From the NCBI GenBank assembly GCA_030220185.1, contig JASPKZ010007297.1, positions 962,001-1,026,000 of the forward strand: 64,000 bases of DNA, written 5' to 3'. Positions 31,261 to 41,619 of the stretch are shown piece by piece. A program made the position numbers and the translations under genes. The first letter of the stretch is position 1, and each line of letters starts with the position of its first letter. The notes beneath the pieces were generated by a model. The model did not search any database. It was not told where the DNA came from and worked only from the letters and a program-made list of their open reading frames with translations. Source of the stretch: Diploptera punctata. Lineage: Eukaryota > Arthropoda > Insecta > Blattodea > Blaberidae.

Positions 31261-31548
31261 TTTTGTTTAAATTCAAGAATGATCAATATTTATATTTGTT
31301 ATATTTTTCATATACTTCAGACGTCTTGTTTATATTAAACATCATTTTTATATACATCCTGTTTAATGTTCTAATTATTTATGTGCATGCTGCTGTTCGA
31401 TATATTCCCGTACATAAACTTACTTATTTAGGAGATCATACAAGCTTCCTTTTTTTCGTCTAGCTTTCATGGTTAAGAATAATAATGATGCATCCAGTTT
31501 AACCATAAGAATCATAAATTACTCAAGTGTTTTAAGATCTATTGTTGA

Positions 31549-31775
31549 TTGATGTTTAAGGGTTTGGAAAAGAAAGATGAATCAATCTTTGCTTCCTATG
31601 GGCCCGGGCAAAGGCTTTTGAATAATAACCTTGATTGTTATGAACTCTACGCTAATATATACAACGGAAACAAAAGACGATACACGGCGGCGCAGAGCGT
31701 GTTTTATAAAATAAACTGCGCAAATGGTAGGCAGACCGTGGATTTATTATTCAAACCTCGGCACAACTTTTTGGC
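31549..31775 (+). other. Unrecognised open frame next to RTE-A
   Basis: Frame reading ESIFASYGPGQRLLNNNL, ANIYNGNKRRYTAAQSVFYK and NCANGRQTVDLLFKPR. Composition looks protein-like (few stops, mixed residues), but I do not recognise it. The frame runs into antisense RTE-A after 31775, so the true C-terminus is lost. Confidence 0.35.
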
Positions 31776-32098
31776 CCAAATATTTTCCTATGAACTTTAT
31801 TCTCAAATACTCGTAATCACCTTTCCTCCTTTAAAATAAGAGCCAATGTTTCGCATGTATATAACTGGGAGAATAACAGTTTTATATATTTTCAGTTTAA
31901 CGTTTTTTGAGAGAAGTTGGGATGACAAGAATCCCTGTAATGCATAATAGCATGCATTTCCAGAATTGAGCCTATGCTTAATTTCCTTGTGCATCTCGTT
32001 CCTATTTGTAATTATTGTTCGTAGGTATTTGAATTCAGCCAATTCTTCAAAATTTCCCTCCATTTCCATTATATAATGTATTTCTATGTGTGAACAAT
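31776..32098 (-). mobile_element. RTE-A LINE fragment (post-RT)
   Basis: The minus strand reads FKYLRTIITNRNEMHKEIKH, NVKLKIYKTVILPVIYM and, decayed, VFENKVHRKIFGPK. Both ends truncated. Confidence 0.8.
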
Positions 32099-32590
32099 GG
32101 CGGTTGTTTACTGACAAAAAGTTCGTGAAAATTCTTCCGCTTCCCATAGCTCTCCAACAAGGGAGGATACCTTGAACCTCTCGGCTATGGCGTGGGGATA
32201 TAGCGGTTTCATTGGTAAAGTGATTTTGCATACATGTTGGAGAACTGAAGCGATGCAATAAATTGGTAACATGGAAGTTTGGTGGGATAACAGATGGCTG
32301 CTGTCAGGTACCGACACAAATTTCTATCGATTGCAATCCTTCAAGAGTTCCCATCTCTTATTACCGTCAAAACTTTAAAAGAATTCCACCGCACACATGA
32401 TCCCCCATCATTCACATGTATTAGTTTTCCTAACTCAACATCTCCTATAACAATTTTATCAAATTTCGAAGAATTATAGCAATAATTACAATTGAATAGT
32501 TATCCCGAAAACAGATCTAACCCATAAACTACAAATTGTAGGGAAAACAAAAAAAACGCATAATTTTCATTTTAAAGCTATTGCCTTTAT
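32099..32590. other. Anonymous stretch
   Basis: No family recognised; small frames without motifs. Ends at a (TA)n tract (32596-32628). Confidence 0.3.
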
Positions 32591-32592
32591 TA

Positions 32593-32631
<39 letters not shown>

Positions 32632-32636
32632 TTAAA

Positions 32637-32765
32637 GTATGAACAAATGTTAAGATATCAACCTGCAGGAAGAAGAATACCAGGATGGACCCACTCAAAA
32701 GACGGAGGTGTTTCTCTTGAGTCAGAAACAGCTCTAAATTCGTAAATGTACTATGATGATGATGA
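32637..32765 (+). mobile_element. LINE-B 3' end with (GAT)n tail
   Basis: Plus frame MLRYQPAGRRIPGWTHSKDG and VSLESETALNS, stop, then atgatgatgatgata. Same end as 27556-27751. Confidence 0.75.
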
Positions 32766-33387
32766 TATATGTATATAAACGAAAGTATGTCTGTTTGTTT
32801 GTCCTTTATGCGTTACTGTACCATTCATCCGATTGTGATGGGGCTTTTTTCAAAATGTTCATGAGTTTCCCGGGAAGGTTTCAGGCTATAAGAGAGTTGT
32901 AATACTCGACTCCTTCATTCTTAAAAAATCACCAATTGTAGTGAAAAACGTGTTTCTCGGAACTGTTTCGACGTTTAAATAGCTTACGTTGCCTAAACCA
33001 TAACATATACACCAAATTAATGTACACAAAATTGAATATCTAAAAAAATCTACAAAAAAGTCCGCGACAGCATATGTCTACCTTTTACGGATAACTGACA
33101 ATAACCATTTTTATCTTTCAGCTCATTGATGCAGAGATCAGATGACTAGATTCCCGGGCAAGCGTAGCAGGCATTCTTTTACGGACAACCTCAATAATCA
33201 TTGATTGTTGTCTTTCAACTCACTTATTCCAAGAAGATCGGGATAAGTAGATTCCCGGGTAACGCCGGGTAATCAGCACGGGGTATCTAAAAATAATTAC
33301 GATATAAATGTATGATTATTTTCCTTTTTTACTTATTCAACTAAACGTAAAGACATATTTCATTTATTTAGGCTGAGTATTAGCTAA
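32766..33387 (+). mobile_element. Helitron-like non-autonomous element, copy 2
   Basis: 5' part with TGTCTGTTTGTTTGTCC, the body shared with copies at 14.1 and 63.3 kb (agattcccgggcaagcgtag; acgccgggtaatcagcacgg), and the 3' end GAGTATTAGCTAA|T. It is inserted at or just after the (GAT)n tail of LINE-B. Non-coding. Confidence 0.6.
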
Positions 33388-34029
33388 TATCATATATGCT
33401 ATATTTTAATCTCTCATCATATTGGAAACATATACAGCCAATTTGAATGCAAAATAACTTGCTACTAACTGAATATTTACAATTTAATGCAGAATTGAGT
33501 GCAAAAGTGATCTATCTTTATAGAATGGAAAAATTATCTAACCCATATTTAACTAAAAATGCTAAAATAAGAAATAAAAAATACATTTTGAACAGTGATT
33601 CAGTTAGAAACATTTCTAACTGAATCAGAGTTTAATATTAATTTTCGATTTAATGTTATTTCGTTACATTCTTTGTGTCTTTCTTATTTTCACTCAATTT
33701 CTCTACGATTCTGAGAGAATTCATGGAACTGTGGTGGAACGAATTTGCACATGTGCAATAATTGTTTTTCTGCACTGCTACTCATGACTTCCTACATTTT
33801 GTTACAGATAGATCACTATTTGCTTGAATGGCAAATTTTAAAAATAAATAAAACAGGTCTGGAAGAGTGTATGGATAGTTTACATCCACCATGCTGTTAT
33901 ATTGTCCGGATAGATCACTAATCAACTGAAAACTCCATTTTCAAATTTTTGTTGGTTAGATCTCTTTTCGGGGAAACTATTCAATTATTGAGGTTATTGT
34001 CGTGATTTTTTTAATTTTTACATTATCCC
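33388..34029. other. Anonymous AT-rich stretch with a perfect small hairpin
   Basis: 33597-33610 (GATTCAGTTAGAAA) and 33613-33626 are perfect inverted arms with a 2-base loop. Related phrases 'atagatcactatttgc' and 'atagatcactaatcaa' occur at 33808 and 33912. No coding region. Confidence 0.4.
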
Positions 34030-34703
34030 TATAGGAGATATGCATTCATTGTTGTTTGCAGATCATCAAATAATTTTTGCAGGGGATGAAGATGATATGA
34101 AACATATGATAAATAAACTAATGGAAGAATATAAAAAATGGGGACGGAATATAAATTTGCATAAAACAGAATATATGTATTTGGGAAAGGATGTGGATGA
34201 CCTCATACTCGAAACAGAGAAAATAAAAAAAAATGTGAATTTTTTTAAATATCTTGGGTCAATAATTACAAGTTCAGGTACCTGTGAGAGAGATGTACAG
34301 ACTAAAATTGCAATGGCAAAAAATGCAACTAAGACATTACATGGAATAATTTGGAACAAAAATATTACAAAGGAAACTAAAATGAAAATTTATAAGAGCA
34401 TAATACAGAATATTTTGTCATATGGAAGTGAAACTTGGTCTTTGGCGGAATTACAAAAGAAGAAAATTAGAACAGTTGAATTTGATTATTTTAGAAGAAG
34501 CCTCCAAAAAAACAAGACAGAATAAAATAAGAAATGAATTCCTTTAGAGAGAAATGAATGTCACCACATCTGTTGTTAAGAGGATTGAAAATCAAATGCT
34601 TAAATGGTATGGCCATGTACAAAGAATGGAAAATGAAAGATGGCCAAAAAAATATATACAAGTGGTCACCCCTGGAAGAAATAAACGTGGCAGACCAAGA
34701 TGG
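34030..34703 (+). mobile_element. LINE polymerase remnant, left part (split by Tc1-like element)
   Basis: Frame 34040-34525 reads LLFADHQIIFAGDEDDMKHM (a decayed [YF]ADD box), EYKKWGRNINLHKTEY, KYLGSIITSSGTCERDVQTK and ILSYGSETWSL. Frame 34554-34778 reads RIENQMLKWYGHVQRMENER and KRGRPRWKT. 5' truncated. The C-terminal end reappears at 36147-36260, so one LINE copy was split. Confidence 0.78.
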
Positions 34704-36146
34704 AAGACTATGTTTTTAGGAACAGTATTAGATGCAATCACTTTCTATTACTCCAAAAGAATGTCAACAAGAGTTTGAAGTCATTACGTAACCTCTGTAC
34801 CACACCAGATGTCAAAGAGATCCTGATTAGGAATATGGCAAACAAACAAAGCAACATTAACATGGGTGAAAATGTTTCTTTAGTATGGTGTATGGTCTCC
34901 TCGAACGGCCAGCACTGCCTCACACCTGTGTGGCATTGATGCAATGAGGTAAGCAATGAGTTCTTGGGGGATACGTGGCCACTCTTCCATAAGAGCAATG
35001 TGCAGCTCTGGAACAGTTGTGGGAGGTGCTGGTCTGCCTGCAATGCACCTGCCTAATGCATCCCACACATGCTCAATCGGATTTAAGTCCGGGGAGGAAG
35101 CTGGCCATTGCATACGCTCGATACCCTCCACTTCCAGCATGTCGTCCACCAAGCCAGTTCTGTGGGGTCGTGCATTATCGTCCATAAAAAGAAAAGAATC
35201 ACCTATGGCATCAGCATAAGGCACGACAAAAGGTCGGAGAATCTCATCTCTATACTTTACCGCAGTCAAAGTACCACCTTGGATAACGTAGAGGTCCGTA
35301 CGTCCACCACTACTGACTCCTGCCTACACCATCAATCCACCGCCACCATATGGGGATCTTTCACGTACAAAAGCTGGATCGTTTCGTGTCCTTTTTCTCT
35401 CCAGATGAATACACGCAGACTATCACATTCCATGTTGAATCGCGACTCATCAGAAAAAAGAATTGATCTCCATTCAGCATGCTTCCACCCACGATGTTCC
35501 TCCGCCCAGTTTCTGCGATCTCTACGGTGTTGTGGAGTTAACCTGGTACACACCATGGGCCTACGGGCATAGAGATCACTTCCATGCAGTCGATTACGGA
35601 CAGTTTGAGTTGACACCCTGCGTCCTGTTGCTGTTTGAAGTGTATTTCGTAGTTGAGTTGCATTCTGCTGTCTATTCCGACGGGCTGTTAACAAGAGGTA
35701 ACGGTCATCCCTTGCTGTTGTTGCCCTTGGTCGACCTTGTCCGGCTCTTCTGTGAAGAGTATGTTCTTTGAAAATGATTCCAAAGACTGGAAATCACGCT
35801 TTGAGACACCCCAATGGCTTGTGCCACCTCTTGTTGTGTCTGTCCAGCTTCCATCCTTCCTATGGCCCTCCAAGCCATTGGTTCAGGTAAATCACGTTGT
35901 CGACGCATCACTGTCCCTAAGGCAAGTCATTCACTAACTGAAAACTGGACTGGATTTAAAAACAGCAACAAAACATTCACCCCCACACCACCCTTTCACA
36001 TCAACAGTACAGAGGTTACGTAACAACTTCAAACTCTTATTTACATTATCTTGGAATAATAGAAAGTGATTGCATCTAATACTATTCCAAAAAACATAGT
36101 CTTAATAGGTTATTCTACAATATCCCCATAATTTTTTTGAGCAGTG
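34704..36146 (-). mobile_element. Tc1-like DD34E transposon, left end truncated
   Basis: The right end is complete: ...aatttttttgagcagtg at 36146, followed by TATA. Inverted repeats of at least 100 bp (34704-34805 against 36018-36103) share gatgcaatcactttctatta and ttacgtaacctctgta. The left end has lost the outermost 40-45 bp together with a few bases of LINE. The interior carries a transposase gene on the minus strand. Confidence 0.87.
34880..35911 (-). pseudogene. Tc1-like transposase (DD34E), disrupted
   Basis: Three minus-strand frames in order. 35705-35911: N-terminal paired-like HTH (RAIGRMEAGQTQQEVAQAIG, VSQSVISSLWNHFQR). 35332-35694: second HTH and first catalytic Asp (STQTVRNRLHGSDL, ILFSDESRFN). 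34880-35269: second Asp and Glu (FLFMDDNARPHRT, QWPASSPDLNPIEHVWD) with 34 residues between, then RCEAVLAVRGDHTPY and stop. All three catalytic residues are present. One frameshift near 35700 and a stop near 35330 break the gene. It cuts and pastes its own element in the family. Confidence 0.85.
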
Positions 36147-36289
36147 TATAATGGATGATAGGAATTTGGAAGAGGGAGATTCGAATGATAGAGATAAATG
36201 GAAACTGAAGACGGCAAGTGGGGGAAGCCGAAGAACATTATTTGGAAACTGAAAACGGGCACGGTAAAAATTATTTAAATATAAATTAT
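36147..36289 (+). mobile_element. LINE polymerase remnant, right part
   Basis: Plus frame MDDRNLEEGDSNDRDKWKLK, GSRRTLFGN then stop: the extreme C-terminus of the LINE at 34030-34703. Confidence 0.7.
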
Positions 36290-36640
36290 TAGGGCATTCG
36301 ATAAGTAATGGCAACACCGCTATAACATCACAATAAATGAATTTAGGTTACTTTTGGCGTTATGAACTTCGTTTATAGTCTCCTGTCAAGTCAACTCTTT
36401 GGAATACAGTGTACTCCATATGCAGCACCATTTCTGGAAATCTCTCTCGTCTGATCGATCTAGAACTTTCTGGATATCAACACTTGATTGAAACTGAATG
36501 CCTTGTAGAGGTCCTTTGATATTTGATAATAAGTTATAGTCATAAGGGCCCCTGTCTGGTGAGTTTGGTGGATGTTTGAGTACATTCCAATTCCATCTTC
36601 TAAACAAATTCTATTGAACATCTTTTTAGGGCGGAATTAT
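36290..36640 (-). mobile_element. Mariner-like element fragment 2
   Basis: Shares its first 200 bp with 29913-30115 (ttagggcattcgataagtaa). Minus frame 36386-36607 reads WNVLKHPPNSPDRGPYDYNL, the third catalytic region of mariner transposases, in which the Asp of PYDY is the DD34D acid. Upstream coding is missing. Confidence 0.72.
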
Positions 36641-36748
36641 TTACTAAATATGAGAAACAATGAATGTATTCACAAAATTTTACTGTTTCGAGACATTCAA
36701 TATTACATATTTATACAACAGAGACAGCACACCAATATACTAAAGTTT

Positions 36749-36837
36749 TTTATCGGGGTTTTTCCTCACCTGTAAGGCAAATATTAGTAAACGTTAAGGC
36801 CCAAACGGTCCCCGAACATTATCTGGCCATCATTATC
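36749..36837 (+). mobile_element. SINE-1 copy j, internal fragment
   Basis: 89-bp piece from TTTTTATCGGGGTTTTTCC to the ATC-rich middle, cut at the right by HINE-like copy E. Confidence 0.8.
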
Positions 36838-37080
36838 ATAAGTAATGCCACGAGTGATTTCCAATTTATCTAGAGAATTTGGAAATCAAAAGTGGCATTT
36901 GTTAGAACTATTTAACGAATAAAATTAAGCTGTTTCCTCACAAATCAATATTTAAATATAGTTATTTTAAAATATTTATATATTTAATGTAAACGGCAAT
37001 GTTTGAAAACAAATAAAAAACGTTTATTATGTTTAATTTGTTCATCTACTGTAACCAGACAATATTATTTATTGCCAAAT

Positions 37081-37430
37081 CCACCCATCCATAGTAATTC
37101 TGCCTGAGGGCAGGTCTTTCACTGCAATCATTGCATTTTGATGCTATGCTTTGCAGCTTTACTAGGGAATTGTAGATGTGGTAGCTTCCCGTTGCTTTCC
37201 ATACCGGTGAAGGATGATGATAATGATAAGAATGATGATGATAATGATGATGATAATGATGGTCATATGATTTCGGGGACCGTTCGGGCCTTAAAGTTTT
37301 CCTGACATTTGTCTTACAAGTGAGGAAAAACCCCGATTACAAACCTCACCCAGAAAAACTGTCCCGACCGGGGAACAAACCCTGGGCCCGCTGCGTGACA
37401 AGGCAGCACGCTACCTCGAGACCACAGCGG
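37081..37430 (-). mobile_element. SINE-1 copy k, full length, with 12-bp target duplication
   Basis: Flanked on both sides by TTATTGCCAAAT (37069-37080 and 37431-37442). This fixes the true SINE-1 ends: 5' CCGCTGTGGTCTCGAGG, 3' ACTATGGATGGGTGG; length 350 bp. The target is HINE-like copy E. Confidence 0.93.
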
Positions 37431-37640
37431 TTATTGCCAAATAGGATCGCAATATAGTAAAAATGCAGCCTAATGGAGAAAAAATTAAACACATCAAACT
37501 GTATATTATAACCAACATTATAGGTTATTAATTAATTTCTGATGTCCTATGATGTAAATATGTCAATTAGGCCTATATTTTTTCTGGAACGTAAATATTT
37601 GGGAAATAATATGTTTAAGAAAGTGTAAACAGTGGTTTCT

Positions 37641-38175
37641 TGTTATTACACGCTTTATATTAGCTTGACTTGTATTTATCTATCTATCTATGTAACGGAA
37701 TCTTTCCACGCGATTTTCACCCACTTAAAATCATTGAATCGACTTGAAACTTGGTATACTTGCAAAGGACCCGTAACAATATAATAAGTTCATATTTTGT
37801 TTCTAAAATCATGGCCAGAATCATCAGAAAATCAAAAAAGGTGTCTTTGTATCTATGTAACGGAATCTTTGAACACGATTTTCGCCCACATAGAAACATT
37901 GGATCGGCTTGAAAATTTGTATACTTGTAAAGGACCCGTGACAATGCAATATTTTCACATTTGTTTCTAAAATCCTGGCCAGAATCGTCAGAAAATCAAA
38001 AAAAGTGTCTTCGTATCTATCTAACGGAATCTTTGAACACGATTTTCACCCACTTAGAAACATTGGATCGACTTGAAACTTTGTATACTGGTAAAGGACC
38101 CGTGACAATATAATCATTTCATATTTTGTTTCTAAAATCCTGGCCAGAATCATCAGAAAATCAAAAAAATGAAAA
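37641..38175. repeat. ~165-bp tandem repeat, about 3 units
   Basis: The phrase cggaatcttt recurs at 37696, 37861 and 38025 (spacing 165 and 164). Each unit contains gattttc.cccac.ta, a segment near gacttgaaact.tgtatact and ctaaaatc.tggccagaatc. A (TATC)n/TCTATCTATC start lies at 37676-37690. No coding potential. Confidence 0.9.
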
Positions 38176-38217
38176 ATGTTGTAATAGCTTACGGACTTGA
38201 CGACTTTTTAGTCAATC

Positions 38218-38308
38218 GTTGTAAGAGCTCAGTTGGTAGAGCGGTGAACTTAAATGATATATAATTTCAGTAATCCATAGGTCGCTGGTTCAAATCCGGC
38301 TGGGAGGA
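38218..38308 (+). pseudogene. tRNA-Tyr-like pseudogene retaining an intron
   Basis: Contains AGCTCAGTTGGTAGAGCGGTG (D arm, A box) and ATCCATAGGTCGCTGG plus TTCAAATCCGGC (variable and T arm, B box), as in animal tRNA-Tyr. A roughly 20-base intron-like insert lies 3' of the anticodon position. The acceptor stem does not pair (gttgtaa against tgggagg) and the anticodon position reads TAA rather than GTA, so it is not a functional tyrosine tRNA. A T7 run (38309-38315) could act as a Pol III terminator. Confidence 0.75.
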
Positions 38309-38530
38309 TTTTTTTAGAAGAGTATTACTTTTAGCTCATACTACAATAGTATCGAATTTAAAGATATTTACAATTTTATCTTATTCTGTAAAATATTAAA
38401 ACTAAAAAGTAAAAAATAAATAATAGTTTTTTAAAACTACTGTTTATTGTGGTATAATCAAGTGCTACAAATTGTTATCTATTATATCCCGCAAGCGGTA
38501 CCATTAATAATCATCGAGGAAGCTACTTAC

Positions 38531-38743
38531 TTTATTTTATATCATTTTAATTTTATTCTATTATATTCTATGTTTTTTGTTAGTATTAGCTAGTATTAGA
38601 TCACATCATCGTTGTATTTTGTTTAGTCTGTATTTTAATATCTTAAAATTGTAAGATGAATGTAATTTTTGTATAATTCTACTATTCGCTGGTTGAGTGG
38701 AAGAGAAGGCCTTATGGCCTTAACTCTGCCAGTTAAAATAAAG

Positions 38744-38829
<86 letters not shown>

Positions 38830-38880
38830 TATTATTAGTATTATTATTAATTATTAATTATTATTATTATTATTATTATT
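38531..38880 (+). mobile_element. LINE 3' end with (TTA)n array
   Basis: Ends gagtggaagagaaggcctta, tggccttaactctgccagtt, AATAAA, then about 130 bp of imperfect TTA units (38745-38880). Same 3' end as 3175-3255. Inserted in HINE-like copy E. Confidence 0.65.
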
Positions 38881-38934
38881 AGTTGCTATATTCAACATAT
38901 TTCTTAGTTAAATGAATTAAATAGTCATCATAAA

Positions 38935-39120
38935 CATGTTCAATGAGTTTAGGATTAAGGCATCTCCTGGCGCATCATTACCACCATCATCACCTATCAT
39001 ATATCATCGGGGCAGCGTAACTCCGCCTTCCAGGTGCCCCAACCTCAGAATTGGGTCATGCCAGGAGAGAATATCAGAATGTCGAAATGGCAACGTAGTG
39101 GCATTGAAAAAAGAAAAAGA
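38935..39120 (+). mobile_element. SINE-5, 3' part
   Basis: Contains gcatctcctggcgcatcatt, atcatcggggcagcgtaact, ccgccttccaggtgccccaa and the 3' end with an A-rich tail. The complete copy is at 61073-61381. Confidence 0.72.
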
Positions 39121-39195
39121 TTACACTAGGATCGCTGATTTAAAATAGTGTCGCATTACTTATAGAATGTCCTAGTATATTCCGTAAATAAGCAA

Positions 39196-39270
39196 AATCG
39201 AACCACAAATTTGACTTTCTGAGGAATTCGCTTAGTTTACGCAGTTCCTGTGTGACGGACATTTTATTAC
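39196..39270 (-). repeat. 65-bp orphan repeat, copy 3
   Basis: Minus-strand counterpart of 17573-17642 (complement of cacaggaactgcgtaaacta). Lies about 100 bp upstream of the signal-peptide exon. Confidence 0.6.
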
Positions 39271-39369
39271 TGCTTTGGAATCTTCGGAGGGTGGTTGATG
39301 TTTTGCATTTTTTTGCGATACGTAAGTTTTCTGTGTCGAATTACATAAAATGTTACTTTTTCGTTGCAG

Positions 39370-39492
39370 GTGTAATGAAGATGGCGTGGGAGGTGTGTAA
39401 CAGACTGGCAGACATCGGATAATATCGCAGAATGGACGTGTGTGGGATATTTGCATTGCTGTGGTTATTCGCAGCGCTTGTAGAAACATCAG
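39370..39492 (+). CDS. Signal-peptide exon of a secreted or membrane protein (probable first coding exon of the Dpr-type gene)
   Basis: A splice acceptor (tttttcgttgcag, AG at 39368-39369) precedes the exon; the donor GTACTG is at 39493. Within it, ATG at 39432 starts MDVCGIFALLWLFAALVETS, a short N-region then a hydrophobic core and small residues before the likely cleavage site, i.e. a signal peptide. Coding ends in phase 1 after 61 nt. Upstream exon sequence (39370-39431) would be 5' UTR and contains short upstream ATGs. Linking it to the Ig exons 17 kb downstream on the same strand is inference: Dpr proteins begin with a signal peptide, and no other host gene is seen between. Confidence 0.6.
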
Positions 39493-39527
39493 GTACTGTT
39501 TCACAGTTATTCAACTAAATAATATAC

Positions 39528-39800
39528 AGGGTGTCTCTAAAGTCACTATCCATTTCAATAAAGGCAGCAATGATGGAAAAAAACTCAATGTTATTGTGAA
39601 GTTTTAGACATGTTCTATTGTAAAACAGGATTTTAACATTACGTAAATATTGAAGTTAATGTTAATAATTTTGTATTTTAAAACTCTTTTCATACCTAAA
39701 TATAACTTTAAATTTTAAAAAAAATCTAAATATTTCATTGTTAGTTATTGTCATAAAAAAGAAAAAATCCCTCAATAATAATGATAGAAATATTTTACTA
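39528..39800. other. Anonymous intronic DNA with a CAGGGTGTCTCTAAAGTC end
   Basis: 39528-39548 (atacagggtgtctctaaagt) resembles a mariner-type terminal repeat, but no partner was found. The rest is AT-rich. Confidence 0.35.
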
Positions 39801-40399
39801 GACTATTTAAACTCATGCCCCAAATGGCAGTCAATGTCCAATCACAATTCAATGAATTTTGATTTACAACCAACCACAGTCATGTTTCACCTGGAATTTA
39901 TCAAATAAGTTTATCATATTAAAGAAAGATCCTCCTTTTTTACATTCTGAATAGGCCAGCGCATTATATTGCAGTGACTGACTCTCTAAGAAATACGGCT
40001 ACCAGATTGTACATACAGTGCACGAATGTAAACAGATACTTCTTGCGGGATATAATAGAAAAACATTCGTGGTACTTGATTATACCACAATAAAAATAAA
40101 CTACTGTTTGCACTTTCTTAAACGTATTATTTCCTAGATATTTACGTTCCAGAAAAATATAATTTACATCATAGGACATCAGAAATTAATTAATAACCTA
40201 TAATGTTGGTTATAAACAGTTTGATGTGTTTCATTTGTTTCTCCACTAGGGTGCATTCTTACAATATTGCGATCCTTTGGCAATAAATGATATGATGTGG
40301 TTGCAGTGATGAACAAATGAAGCATGACAGACGTTTCTCATTTGTTTTCAAACATTAAATATATTTTTATATATCGCATTGCATTGTATTGTATTAATT

Positions 40400-40493
40400 A
40401 TATTATATTATATTATATTATATTATATTATATTATATTATATTATATTATTATATATATTATATTATATTATATTATATTATATTATATTAT
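40400..40493. repeat. (TATTA)n array 1
   Basis: About 18 pentanucleotide units between the left piece of copy F and SINE-1 copy l. Frames through it (LYYIILYYI) are not genes. Confidence 0.95.
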
Positions 40494-40842
40494 GTCCACC
40501 GCTGTGATCTCAAGGTAGCGTGCTGTCTTGTCACGCAGCGGGCCCGGGTTCGATCCCCGGTCGGGGCAGTTTTTCTGGGTGAGGTTTTTATCGGGGTTTT
40601 TCTTCACCTGTAAGACAAATGTCAGGAAAACTTTAAGGCCCAAACGGTCCCCGAAATCATATGGCCATCATCCTTATCATTATCATCCTTACCATTATCA
40701 TTATCATCATCCTTCACCGGTGTGGAAAGCAACGGGAAGCTACCATACCTACACAATTCCCTAGTAAAGCTGCAAGCTTAGCATTAAAATGCTATGATTG
40801 CAGTGAAGGACCTGCCTTCGGGCAGAATTACTATGGATGGAT
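40494..40842 (+). mobile_element. SINE-1 copy l
   Basis: Full length and close to consensus (B box GGGTTCGATCCCCGG). Its tail ATGGATGGATA leads directly into TTATATTATA units. Confidence 0.92.
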
Positions 40843-40934
40843 ATTATATTATATTATATTATATTATATTATATTATATTATATTATATTATATTATATT
40901 ATATTATATTATATTATATTATATTATATTATTA
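40843..40934. repeat. (TATTA)n array 2
   Basis: About 18 units between two SINE-1 copies. Confidence 0.95.
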
Positions 40935-41281
40935 TGTCCACCGCTGTGGTCTCGAGGTAGCGTGCTGCCTTGTCATGCAGCGGGCCCGGGTTCGATCCCC
41001 GGTCGGGGCAGTTTTTCTGGGTGAGGTTTTTATCGGGGTTTTTCCTCACCTGTAAGACAAATGTCAGGAAAACTTCAAGGCCCAAACGGTCCCCGAAATC
41101 ATATGGCCATCATCCTTATCATTATCATCCTTACCATTATCATCATCATCCTTCACCGGCGTGGAAAGCAACGGGAAGCTACCACACCTACACAATTCCC
41201 TAGTAAAGCTGCAAGCATAGCATGAAAATGCTATGATTGCTGTGAAGGACCTGCTTTCGGGCAGAATTACTATGGATGGAT
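40935..41281 (+). mobile_element. SINE-1 copy m
   Basis: Full length and nearly identical to copy l, so the two probably arose by local duplication or recent successive insertion. Confidence 0.92.
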
Positions 41282-41427
41282 ATTATATTATTACATTACT
41301 ATATTATATTATATTATATTATATTATATTATATTATATTATATTATATTATATTATATTATATTATATTATATTATATTATATTATATTATATTATATT
41401 ATATTATATTATATTATATTATATTAT
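41282..41427. repeat. (TATTA)n array 3
   Basis: About 29 units, with an early variant (ttattacattacta), ending in HINE-like sequence. Confidence 0.95.
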
Positions 41428-41619
41428 TTTTTAAATATATTAATATTTTAAAATAACTATATTTAAATAATGATTTTTGAGTAAACAGCTTAATTTTATT
41501 CGTTAAAGTCCTAACAAATGCCACTCTTGATTTTCAAATCCTCTAGATTAATTCACTCGTCACTTCATGTGTCGTGAAGTTATCGGTAATTTGGAAATTA
41601 CTCGTGGCATTACTTATGT

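Larger units (their letters stand above)
36838..38926 (-). mobile_element. HINE-like element copy E, with three later insertions
   Basis: Element pieces at 36838-37080, 37431-37640, about 38441-38530 and 38881-38926 (ending ttaaatagtc). They are separated by SINE-1 copy k, a tandem-repeat/tRNA block (37641-38440) and a LINE 3' end with a (TTA)n array (38531-38880). Short hairpin form; shares the B-subfamily insertion. Confidence 0.78.
39801..41617 (+). mobile_element. HINE-like element copy F with internal microsatellite/SINE-1 array
   Basis: Element pieces 39801-40374 and 41428-41617 (long hairpin form, ending GGCATTACTTAT) enclose 1.05 kb of (TTATA)n - SINE-1 - (TTATA)n - SINE-1 - (TTATA)n. 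The array sits at the same internal point of the element as the array at 27752-28046. Confidence 0.82.

Noticed and set aside
38218..38308. Functional tyrosine tRNA gene
   Set aside because: The acceptor stem is mispaired and the anticodon position is not GTA; called a pseudogene instead.
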